From Porphyromonadaceae bacterium UBA7048 (GTDB lineage Bacteria; Bacteroidota; Bacteroidia; Bacteroidales; Muribaculaceae), in NCBI GenBank assembly GCA_002493945.1, contig DLAL01000007.1, positions 1 through 17,282 of the forward strand: a DNA stretch of 17,282 nucleotides. The letters are read 5' to 3'. The notes beneath the pieces were generated by a model. That model made no database searches and was not told where the DNA came from. It worked only from the letters and a program-made list of their open reading frames with translations. Shown in pieces: positions 1 through 5,910 of this stretch. Position 1 is the stretch's first letter; every line of letters starts with the position of its first letter. The position numbers were made by a program, and so were the translations under genes.

Positions 1-186
1 AGCGACGATGAGATCCCGAAGACTCTCTCGGTTCGAAAGCTGTCCGAACATCATCGTAAGTAGCTGATTCCAACAAGTGTAACTCTTCACATACTTGTCT
101 CCATCATACTTCCTTACAAGATAGTTGAAGTGATTTCTATCCATGAACTGGACTAATTGGGAGAAAACGAATGAGTCTTTATGCAT
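1..186 (-). CDS. IS4-family transposase, N-terminal fragment (DUF4372-like)
   Basis: Only the first 62 codons are present; the frame is open to the window edge. The protein begins MHKDSFVFSQLVQFMDRNHF and continues with YDGDKYVKSYTCWNQLL and MFGQLSNRESLRDLI. This is the conserved N-terminal DUF4372 region of Bacteroidales IS4-family transposases, a helical domain ahead of the DDE catalytic core. The catalytic residues are not in the window. The start ATG (184-186 on the minus strand) is supported by a promoter about 20 bases upstream and by alignment with remembered family members. Low GC and mobile identity mark it as acquired DNA. Whether the full copy is intact cannot be told. Confidence 0.85.
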   Translation of the reverse strand, partial: MHKDSFVFSQLVQFMDRNHFNYLVRKYDGDKYVKSYTCWNQLLTMMFGQLSNRESLRDLIVA

Positions 187-188
187 AA

Positions 189-205
189 CGGTCTGATTAT
201 GACCG
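189..205 (-). promoter_or_regulatory. Hairpin over the transposase start region
   Basis: CGGTC (189-193) and GACCG (201-205) form a perfect 5-bp stem with a 7-base loop, ending 3 bases before the transposase ATG. Only transcripts entering from outside the element would carry both arms, because the predicted internal start lies in the loop. That would fit protection of an IS against read-through expression. The function is inferred. Confidence 0.35.
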
Positions 206-235
206 CAAATGTAATTTGAAATCCGTTGACTCCAA
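206..235 (-). promoter_or_regulatory. Candidate transposase promoter
   Basis: On the minus strand a TTG (235-233) is followed after 19 bases by TACATTTG (213-206), matching the Bacteroidota TTG/TAnnTTTG consensus. Transcription would start near 199-200, only about 14 bases before the transposase ATG. Confidence 0.5.
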
Positions 236-319
236 AATCGCTTACAACAAATTGAATTTCAATAATTTCAAAGTACTCTTATGATTTTTTAGTGGACACT
301 AATGATGCATAGCTTATCC

Positions 320-1579
320 TTAGCGTTTTGCGAGAACATCGAATGTGTCGAGAGTGTGGCCCTGACGGTCGTATAGAGTCATGGTTATGCGGCAGTCGTC
401 GACATTCATCAGCATGGCTCCGACGGTTTTGGGGCCTTCCGTCCAGATGTATTTGATTTTATCCTTGTTGTCGGTCCACTCTTTGGCCGCCTGTCCGCGT
501 TCATTGTCGGACGATGGGGTCTGTACGTACACGGTTCCTGCAGAGCCGTAGGTCTCACGGTCGTGGTATATGGCTCCGGTGCGCGCATAGATGTGGTTGT
601 TGGCTGCGATGGCGAGGTCGACACCGCACTCGTCGAAGAGGTCATGCCACCGGGCGTACTGCGACGTGCGCCCGTCGTTGCCGTAGAACCACTGGTAGTG
701 TTCCATCACGACGACGTACTTTGACGGATGTTCGGCGATTGTGCGCTTCACCCACTCCTGTGCTGCCGCAAGGCCCTCGTCAGAACGCATCGATTCGTTG
801 TTGAGCATGATGAAGAGCACCTGTCCGTAAGTGAAGTAGTAGCACACGCCTTCCTCTCCTTCATAGCCGTTGAGCGGATTGTTGTTGGCGTAGCGGAAGT
901 AGTCATTCGACCGCCGGGTGGATTTCCGGTCCATGTTGTCGTGGTTGCCGTTCACACCGGCCCACAGATACTTCGAGAACTGAGGGTTGGCGTACAGCGC
1001 TTTCCAGAACGAGTAGCTGCCACCCCAGGCGCAGATGTCGCCTACGTGGAGCACCATGTCGAAGTTGCGTCCGTTGACGCTCTCAAGGGTGTCGAGCATG
1101 GCCATAGCCGCAGTCGCGCGGTCGGGGAGAGGAGTGTAGGAGTGGAAGTCGGATATCACGGCCGCCGTCCACGAACCTTTGGCCGGAGCCGTCCGGAAGT
1201 AGCGGACCTCGGCGTCTTTGTCGTCAGACATACGGTACATGTAGTCGGTGGCCGGCTCGAGTCCGGAGAGCTCTACGGTGTTGCGGATGAAGCGTACGCG
1301 CTCGATGCAGTCGTCGCCCGAGGGGAGCTTCGACATCAGACTGTCGTATGCGGTGACGGTCTCCTGTGCCGCTTCGGCCTTCCTGCTGTGTTTCCAGCGT
1401 TTGTCGCTGCGCTTGGTGTAGATGCACCTGGCGGCTCCGCTGCCTTCATCGGTGTGCCAGTTCAGGCGCGCTCCTGTCGATGCGGTCTCGGCCGGGTTGA
1501 CTATTACGGTATATTCTTTCTGTGCGGACATGGTGGCGCACATTAGGGCGGCCGCCAATAGTGAGATAGTTTTCTTCAT
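320..1579 (-). CDS. Secreted metallophosphoesterase with N-terminal fibronectin-like domain
   Basis: A predicted exported phosphoesterase of the calcineurin-like superfamily, 419 residues from the chosen start. That start (MKKTISLLAAALMCATMSAQ) gives a clean signal peptide; an upstream in-frame ATG at 1615 would add 12 unlikely residues and overlap the preceding gene. Residues about 22-132 look like the fibronectin-type domain of purple acid phosphatases (LSGLEPATDYMYRM, YFRTAP). The catalytic domain shows the metal-binding motifs in order: SDFH (143-146), GDI (180-182), GNHD (211-214), a histidine in MEHYQWF (294) and NNHIYAR (327-333), where the usual GHxH glycine is Asn. Substrate is unknown; phosphomonoesters, phosphodiesters or nucleotides are possible. 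It is last in the run from the beta-barrel gene, 32 bases after the HAD phosphatase, with an IS element just downstream. Confidence 0.82.
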   Translation of the reverse strand: MKKTISLLAAALMCATMSAQKEYTVIVNPAETASTGARLNWHTDEGSGAARCIYTKRSDKRWKHSRKAEAAQETVTAYDSLMSKLPSGDDCIERVRFIRNTVELSGLEPATDYMYRMSDDKDAEVRYFRTAPAKGSWTAAVISDFHSYTPLPDRATAAMAMLDTLESVNGRNFDMVLHVGDICAWGGSYSFWKALYANPQFSKYLWAGVNGNHDNMDRKSTRRSNDYFRYANNNPLNGYEGEEGVCYYFTYGQVLFIMLNNESMRSDEGLAAAQEWVKRTIAEHPSKYVVVMEHYQWFYGNDGRTSQYARWHDLFDECGVDLAIAANNHIYARTGAIYHDRETYGSAGTVYVQTPSSDNERGQAAKEWTDNKDKIKYIWTEGPKTVGAMLMNVDDCRITMTLYDRQGHTLDTFDVLAKR

Positions 1580-1611
1580 GGTTGGTTCTGAAAAATGTGT
1601 AGTATGGTGAT

Positions 1612-2247
1612 TCATAGTTTCAGAAGCCTGTCAAAGCGCGAAATAGTAAAGTCGGGCCGGACGCTCTCCAGTTCGTCAGGTGTGCCGTTGCCGTAGGTCA
1701 CGGCGCATGTCGCCGTGCCGGCAGTCCGTCCCATGATGATATCGACGTCGGCATCTCCGACTGTGAGGGTCTCGGCTGCATCCCAGCCTTCTGCGGCGAG
1801 AATGGCCAGCACCGGGTCGGGTGCCGGCTTTCCGTTGGCCACATCGTCGCCTCCGACGAGCCGGCAGAAGCAGTCCGTCAGGTTAAACAGTCTGACGTAT
1901 TCTACCAGCGAACGTCTGCTGCGGCTGCTCGCTATGGCCATGCCGTAGCCTGCAGCGTGCAGTTGCCGGAGCGTGTCGATGACGCCGGGGAAGCACCGGA
2001 CTTCGCAGGTGCGGCTGAGTCCTTCGAATATGCTGCGGTATGTCCGGGCATATTCCGCTCCGATATTGCCCAGTTCGGGCCATATCACTGACGGCACTTC
2101 TTCAAGACGCAGTCCGATGGTGGCGCGGCACTCGGCCTCAGTCTTCCGCGGAAGTTGCATGCGTCCGATGGTGGCCTGCATGGTCGCTACAATCAGCGAG
2201 GCGGTGTCGGCAAGCGTGCCGTCGAAATCGAATATTATGTTTTTCAT
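1612..2247 (-). CDS. HAD-family hydrolase, phosphoglycolate phosphatase-like
   Basis: A 211-residue haloacid dehalogenase phosphatase with all four signature motifs: DFDGTLADT with nucleophile Asp7 and acid/base Asp9, Ser in IASSRS (about 105-110), Lys140 in GKPAPDP, and GDADVD (164-169) for the magnesium ligands. The segment between motifs I and II is a helical C1 cap of the Gph/beta-phosphoglucomutase subgroup. Phosphoglycolate or another small sugar phosphate is a likely substrate, but specificity cannot be read from the motifs. It has no signal peptide and should be cytoplasmic. It lies 77 bases after nagB, across a strong hairpin, and 32 bases before the metallophosphoesterase, so it may be expressed separately from nagB. 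Confidence 0.85.
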   Translation of the reverse strand: MKNIIFDFDGTLADTASLIVATMQATIGRMQLPRKTEAECRATIGLRLEEVPSVIWPELGNIGAEYARTYRSIFEGLSRTCEVRCFPGVIDTLRQLHAAGYGMAIASSRSRRSLVEYVRLFNLTDCFCRLVGGDDVANGKPAPDPVLAILAAEGWDAAETLTVGDADVDIIMGRTAGTATCAVTYGNGTPDELESVRPDFTISRFDRLLKL

Positions 2248-2268
2248 CAGTAGTCGGATGATACGAGA

Positions 2269-2301
2269 GCGGCCGTACGGGCCAAAAGCCCGGCCGGCCG
2301 C
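2269..2301 (-). promoter_or_regulatory. GC-rich hairpin between nagB and the HAD gene
   Basis: Outer arms GCGGCC (2269-2274) and GGCCGC (2296-2301) enclose inner arms CGGGC (2278-2282) and GCCCG (2288-2292) with a 5-base loop. Read on the minus strand no T-run follows, so it is not a textbook intrinsic terminator. It may be an mRNA processing or 3'-end stabilising structure, or an inefficient terminator. Confidence 0.45.
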
Positions 2302-2324
2302 CTTTAGTGCTTTATTATAGCTTG

Positions 2325-3134
2325 TCAGAGCTGTGTGTCAGGGTCGAGATTGTTCTTCTCGATGTCCTTGAAGTAGCGGTAGGTGTCGACCTTGAGTTCG
2401 CCGCAGGCATCTTCGTCGCAGACGATGATGGCCTTGGGGTGCATCTGAAGGGCCGAGATGGTCCACATCTGGCTGATGCCGCCTTCGACGCCGTGCTTGA
2501 GGGCGCGGGCCTTGTTGTGGCCGTTGACCATGAGCATGACGCTGCGTGCGTCCATGACTGTGCCTACGCCGACGGTGAGGGCTGTCTTCGGAACGAGGTT
2601 GACGTTGCCTTCGAAGAAGCGCGAGTTGGCGATGATGGTGTCGGTGGTGAGAGTCTTGACGCGGGTGCGCGAGGTGAGCGACGAGCCGGGCTCGTTGAAA
2701 GCGATGTGTCCGTCAGGACCTACACCGCCCATGAAGAGGTCGATGCCGCCGTACTGCTTGATTTTGGCTTCGAAGCGGGCACATTCTGCGGCGAGGTCTT
2801 CGGCGTTGCCGTTGAGGATGTTGACGTTCTCGCGCGGTATGTCGATGTGGCTGAAGAAGTTGTTCCACATGAAGCTATGGTAGCTCTCAGGGTGCTCTTC
2901 GGGCAGACCCACGTATTCGTCCATGTTGAATGTGACAACGTTCCTGAACGATACTTTGCCTTCCTTGTAGAGTTCGATGAGGCGGCGGTACATGCCCAGG
3001 GGAGAGCTGCCGGTGGGGCATCCGAGCACGAAGGGGCGCTCGGCCGTGGGCTTGAATGCGTTGATTTGTGATGCTACATAGTTGCCGGCCCAGCGTGAAA
3101 GCTGGTCGTACGAGGGTTCTATTATAAGACGCAT
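2325..3134 (-). CDS. nagB: Glucosamine-6-phosphate deaminase
   Basis: NagB converts glucosamine 6-phosphate to fructose 6-phosphate and ammonia, linking amino-sugar catabolism to glycolysis in the cytoplasm. The 269-residue length is normal. Landmark residues fall at the same positions as in the E. coli enzyme: Asp72 in FNMDEYVGL, and Asp141, His143 and Glu148 in GGVGPDGHIAFNEPGSS. The phosphate-binding loop LGCPTGSSPLGMY (37-49) is intact, as is SRTRVKTLT after the active-site loop. The start is immediate (MRLIIEPSYDQLS), 26 bases from the upstream beta-barrel gene on the same strand, which suggests co-transcription. No nagA or transporter is nearby. Recycling of host mucin or peptidoglycan amino sugars is a reasonable role. 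Confidence 0.96.
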   Translation of the reverse strand: MRLIIEPSYDQLSRWAGNYVASQINAFKPTAERPFVLGCPTGSSPLGMYRRLIELYKEGKVSFRNVVTFNMDEYVGLPEEHPESYHSFMWNNFFSHIDIPRENVNILNGNAEDLAAECARFEAKIKQYGGIDLFMGGVGPDGHIAFNEPGSSLTSRTRVKTLTTDTIIANSRFFEGNVNLVPKTALTVGVGTVMDARSVMLMVNGHNKARALKHGVEGGISQMWTISALQMHPKAIIVCDEDACGELKVDTYRYFKDIEKNNLDPDTQL

Positions 3135-3160
3135 GGTTGTGTATAATGTGATTTTACGTA

Positions 3161-3802
3161 TTAGAAAAGCCAGGCGGCTGTGATTGTCCAGCAGTTGTTC
3201 TTGCCTTCGATGTTGGTATTGTTGAGACCTGCGCCTGTTGTGGCGTTCACAATCTTCTCGACGTTGTCAGACATGCCGAAGCCGTAGGAAGCCGATATCT
3301 GAAGGTGTGAAACAAGCTGAAGTCCGATGCCGACATTCCATGACCAGTCGACGCTCTTGTTCTTGTATGCGTCGTTGATGGCGCGCTTCGATGCGAGGAA
3401 CGCCACCGAAGGACCTGTGAAGATGTAGGGTGAAATGACGGAGCCTACTACGGGAAGACCGAACTTGTATTTGAAGTTGAGGGGAATCTCGATATAGTCG
3501 CGCTTCTTGAAGTTATCGCCTACGGCAAGGGTGGGGTCAGTGCTGGAATTCTGGATGTTGTTGTAGCGATGCACATACATGAGCGAGAGGTCGAATGCGA
3601 GGTTGACTACCGGGATGGTGAATTCGGCCTGTACACCGCCCGTGAAACCGGCGCGGTTGTCGGACTTGAGTACGTCGCTGTCAAAACTCATAGAGTTGAC
3701 GTTCACACCGACGCGGGGACCGAAACGGAACTGCGCTGCGGCGGGCACTGCCGTGGCTGCTACGAGCATTACGGCTACGAGAATAGATTTTAAGAATTTC
3801 AT
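3161..3802 (-). CDS. Outer membrane beta-barrel protein (PorT-like, OMP_b-brl_2 type)
   Basis: A 213-residue protein with a signal peptide (MKFLKSILVAVMLVAATAVP, cleavage near AAAQF) and then alternating hydrophobic/polar strands. It starts FRFGPRVGVNVNSM and ends with TITAAWLF, whose terminal Phe is a usual outer-membrane barrel signature. The pattern matches the porin-like/outer-membrane beta-barrel families common in Bacteroidota, which are about 200 residues and often of unknown function. It is the first gene of the leftward run and has a promoter-like element 60 bases upstream, in the divergent region shared with the Fe-S assembly gene. No ligand or pore function can be inferred. Confidence 0.8.
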   Translation of the reverse strand: MKFLKSILVAVMLVAATAVPAAAQFRFGPRVGVNVNSMSFDSDVLKSDNRAGFTGGVQAEFTIPVVNLAFDLSLMYVHRYNNIQNSSTDPTLAVGDNFKKRDYIEIPLNFKYKFGLPVVGSVISPYIFTGPSVAFLASKRAINDAYKNKSVDWSWNVGIGLQLVSHLQISASYGFGMSDNVEKIVNATTGAGLNNTNIEGKNNCWTITAAWLF

Positions 3803-3862
3803 TTGTATAACGGATTTGTTGATTTCCAGTTATTTACGGGTAGACATATACTTCGTCCGATG

Positions 3863-3870
3863 CAAAATTA
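3863..3870 (-). promoter_or_regulatory. Candidate -7 element for the beta-barrel/nagB run
   Basis: TAATTTTG on the minus strand fits TAnnTTTG and would give a leader of about 55 bases. No TTG stands at the expected -33 distance, so support is partial. The box is part of the left arm of the inverted repeat. Confidence 0.4.
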
Positions 3871-3889
3871 CAATTTTTAGCTGAAAAAA

Positions 3890-3921
3890 TTGGTATGTCA
3901 GACCAAAAAATTGTAATTTTG
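3890..3921 (+). promoter_or_regulatory. Candidate promoter of the Fe-S assembly/lpxH operon
   Basis: TTG at 3890-3892 is followed after 21 bases by TAATTTTG at 3914-3921, matching the Bacteroidota consensus. The predicted transcription start lies about 13 bases before the ATG at 3941. Confidence 0.6.
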
Positions 3922-3940
3922 TTCTATACATGTATATAAT

Positions 3941-4261
3941 ATGGACTCAGAACAACACCTCAAAATAGAAGAGAAGGTCGTGGAGATGCTCCGCACAGTC
4001 TACGACCCGGAGATTCCCGTCGATATTTACTCACTCGGTCTTGTGTACCGTATCGACCTGAGCGACAGCGGAGAACTGACCGTCGATATGACGCTGACGG
4101 CGCCCAACTGTCCGATGGCCGACTTCATCCTCGAAGACGTCAGGATGAAGCTGGAGAGTATCGAAGGCGTGAAGTCTGTGACGGTCAACATCGTCTTCGA
4201 ACCTGAGTGGACGCAGGACATGATGAGCGAGGAAGCGAAGCTCGAACTGGGGCTGCTATGA
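3941..4261 (+). CDS. DUF59/MIP18-family iron-sulfur cluster assembly protein
   Basis: A 106-residue single-domain protein of the MIP18/PaaD/SufT superfamily, which helps place or mature Fe-S clusters in client proteins. The conserved motif DPEIPVDIYSLGLVY (26-40) and the cysteine in TLTAPNCPMAD (about residue 57) are both present; the family uses this Cys to handle the cluster or metal. The protein ends within the domain, without the ATPase fusion seen in Mrp/ApbC proteins. In many Bacteroidota a homologue stands alone with names such as metal-sulfur cluster assembly factor. Its stop overlaps the lpxH start by four bases (ATGA), implying translational coupling, although no functional link with lipid A synthesis is obvious. 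Confidence 0.88.
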   Translation: MDSEQHLKIEEKVVEMLRTVYDPEIPVDIYSLGLVYRIDLSDSGELTVDMTLTAPNCPMADFILEDVRMKLESIEGVKSVTVNIVFEPEWTQDMMSEEAKLELGLL

Positions 4262-5058
4262 GTGCCGGCGAAGGCCGCTGCCGGACATATTTCATAAGCG
4301 ACGTGCACCTGGGGGCGTCGTACATGCCTGACCGCCGTGCCCACGAGGCGCGCGTGACGGCGTTCCTGCGCAGCATAGAGCATGACGCCAAGGCGCTCTA
4401 TCTGCTGGGCGACATCCTTGACTACTGGTTCGAGTACCGCACGGTGGTGCCGCGCGGATATATCCGCTTTTTCGGCGAGCTCGCCCGTCTGGCCGACGCC
4501 GGTGTGCGCATCACGTGGTTCATCGGCAATCATGACATATGGCTCTTCGACTATCTGCGCGACGAAATCGGTCTGCGTGTGGTCGACACGGACTGCGGAG
4601 GCATCTTCGAGACCATCGACGGTGTCGAGTTCTTCCTGGGGCACGGCGACACCTTCGGGCGCCAGCCGCGAGGCTATATGATGCTCCGCAAGATATTCCA
4701 CAACAGTCTGTGCCAGAAGCTCTACGCGGCACTCCATCCGCGCTGGACGCTGCCCTTCGCCCACGGCTGGAGCTCGCACAGCCGCAAGGCCGGGCAACCC
4801 GTGCCGGCCGAACCCGTTTTCGCGCCGAAGGCCCGGACGGCCACAGAGGTGTTCGCCCGTCAGCTCTGCACGCAGCATCCCGACCTGCGCTACATCATCA
4901 TCGGCCATCATCATGTGGCTCTCGACGAACCTGTCACCCGCGACTGCCGCCTGCTGATACTCGGCAACTGGATTACGTCGTCGACCTATGCCGTCTTCGA
5001 CGGTGAGACACTCGCGCTGAGGGAGTTCGGATATGATAATAAAAACAAAACCCGATAG
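4258..5058 (+). CDS. lpxH: UDP-2,3-diacylglucosamine diphosphatase (LpxH)
   Basis: LpxH hydrolyses UDP-2,3-diacylglucosamine to lipid X and UMP at the inner face of the cytoplasmic membrane, an early step of lipid A synthesis. The 266-residue frame has the complete calcineurin-like metal-site series: SDVHLG (14-19), GDILDYW (51-57), GNHD (90-93), GHGD (128-131) and GHHH (216-219). The LpxH-specific GDxxDxW and the insertion rich in Arg and aromatic residues (about 134-175) separate it from generic phosphoesterases. The start is the ATG overlapping the previous stop; a longer in-frame ATG at 4207 lies wholly inside the upstream gene and is unlikely. The last codons overlap a hairpin that serves as a terminator for the opposite strand. 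Confidence 0.92.
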   Translation: MSAGEGRCRTYFISDVHLGASYMPDRRAHEARVTAFLRSIEHDAKALYLLGDILDYWFEYRTVVPRGYIRFFGELARLADAGVRITWFIGNHDIWLFDYLRDEIGLRVVDTDCGGIFETIDGVEFFLGHGDTFGRQPRGYMMLRKIFHNSLCQKLYAALHPRWTLPFAHGWSSHSRKAGQPVPAEPVFAPKARTATEVFARQLCTQHPDLRYIIIGHHHVALDEPVTRDCRLLILGNWITSSTYAVFDGETLALREFGYDNKNKTR

Positions 5059-5081
5059 CTTGATATACAGGGGCTACCGGG
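5041..5081 (-). terminator. Intrinsic terminator of the long leftward operon
   Basis: Read on the minus strand, CCCGGTAGC (5081-5073) pairs with GCTATCGGG (5059-5051) over nine positions with one G-U pair. TTTTGTTTTT (5050-5041) follows directly. This is a good factor-independent terminator for the unit ending with the SDR gene. It overlaps the 3' end of lpxH; on the plus strand the stem has an A-C mismatch and no T-run. Confidence 0.75.
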
Positions 5082-5086
5082 AATCA

Positions 5087-5112
5087 ACACTGCAAAGGTA
5101 GTGCTATTTTTT
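5087..5112 (+). terminator. Weak candidate terminator after lpxH
   Basis: CACT (5087-5090 region) and AGTG (5099-5102 region) form a short 4-bp stem, followed by CTATTTTTTATA. The T-run is good but the stem is poor, so this is only a possible end for the plus-strand pair. Confidence 0.2.
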
Positions 5113-5144
5113 ATATAAAACAAATTCAGTTTTTGAGATAGTCC

Positions 5145-5906
5145 TCACATAGCCGTCAGGCCGCCGTCGATGGGGAATAGACCGCCGGTGCAGAATGAGG
5201 ATTTGTCAGAGGCGAGGAAGTAGACCAGTTCGGCGACTTCTTCGGGCGTGCCGGCGCTGCCGCGCGCGAAGAGTGCGTTCTCCTCGGCCCAGTATTCGTC
5301 GACGCTCTTGCCGTCGATGGCCGAGAAGCGCTCGAAGAGGCGGTCGACCAGCGGCGTGCGGATGGTGCCGGGGCAGACGGCGTTGACGCGTATGCCTTTG
5401 GGCCCCAAGTCGATGGAAAGGCTTTTGGTAATCTGTCCCAGCGCGCCTTTGGTGAGTCCGTAGGCGAAGCTGTGCGCCTTGCCTATGGTGGACTGGTCGG
5501 ACGCGTTGATGACTATGGAGCCGCCTCCGGCTGCGACCATATGAGGGACGGCCTCGCGGAGGGTGTTCACCGTGCCGTAGATGTTGGTGTCGATGACGAG
5601 CTGCAGTTCTTCGTCGCTGATGTCGAGGAGCGTGTTGCGGCGGTGTATGCCTGCGTTGGCGAATACGCTGTCGAGGCGCCCGAATGTCGAGACCGCCGCG
5701 CTGACGGCTGAGGCGATGTCGGCGCGGCTGCGCGTGTTGCCTTCGATGAAAAGGACTCTTTCCGATGCGTCAAGGCTGCTCTCGAGGGTTTCGGCCGCCT
5801 GACGGTCGATGTCCATGAAGGCCACGTTCCAGCCTTCGGCGACGAACTTGCGTACGGCTGCGGCTCCGATGCCTGTGGAACCGCCGGTTATGAATATCGT
5901 TTTCAT
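5145..5906 (-). CDS. SDR-family NAD(P)-dependent oxidoreductase
   Basis: A 253-residue classical short-chain dehydrogenase/reductase. The nucleotide-binding TGGSTGIG (7-14), NAG (84-86), Asn108 in DTNIYGT, and the catalytic Ser136, Tyr149 and Lys153 (NASDQS and AYGLTKGAL) are all present. NAVCPGTIRTPL (175-186) and the C-terminal GGLFPIDGG are also typical. Asp32 after the second strand (FMDID) suggests NAD rather than NADP preference, an inference. The substrate cannot be told; this group includes sugar, steroid and acyl dehydrogenases. The start is the ATG four bases after the mfd stop; an upstream in-frame start at 5942 would lie inside mfd. It closes the long leftward unit, just before the terminator. 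Confidence 0.9.
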   Translation of the reverse strand: MKTIFITGGSTGIGAAAVRKFVAEGWNVAFMDIDRQAAETLESSLDASERVLFIEGNTRSRADIASAVSAAVSTFGRLDSVFANAGIHRRNTLLDISDEELQLVIDTNIYGTVNTLREAVPHMVAAGGGSIVINASDQSTIGKAHSFAYGLTKGALGQITKSLSIDLGPKGIRVNAVCPGTIRTPLVDRLFERFSAIDGKSVDEYWAEENALFARGSAGTPEEVAELVYFLASDKSSFCTGGLFPIDGGLTAM

Positions 5907-5910
5907 ACGT

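Larger units (their letters stand above)
1..302 (-). mobile_element. IS4-family insertion sequence, 5' end only
   Basis: This AT-rich stretch contrasts sharply with the GC-rich genes next to it and carries the start of a transposase reading off the left edge. The element appears to end close to the 14-base palindrome TTAGTGGACACTAA at 289-302, about 18 bases beyond the stop codon of the metallophosphoesterase gene. The exact terminus and any target duplication cannot be fixed because the other end is outside the window. The element lies just 3' of that gene and may have separated it from its native terminator. Confidence 0.6.
3863..3921. repeat. 16-bp exact inverted repeat in a divergent promoter region
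   Basis: CAAAATTACAATTTTT at 3863-3878 is the exact reverse complement of AAAAATTGTAATTTTG at 3906-3921. Each outer half contains a TAATTTTG -7 box pointing outward. Between them lies a second dyad, TTGGT (3890-3894) and ACCAA (3902-3906). The symmetry would suit a shared operator or mirror-image promoters. Confidence 0.6.

Noticed and set aside
728..1546. 272-codon plus-strand frame opposite the metallophosphoesterase
   Set aside because: Shadow frame; low-complexity Val/Gly-rich translation with no domain, whereas the minus frame has a signal peptide and all metal motifs.
2307..3071. 254-codon plus-strand frame opposite nagB
   Set aside because: Shadow of nagB, whose active-site residues fall at canonical positions.
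4027..4914. 295-codon minus-strand frame opposite the Fe-S assembly gene and lpxH
   Set aside because: It crosses two well-supported overlapping genes and shows no motif of its own.
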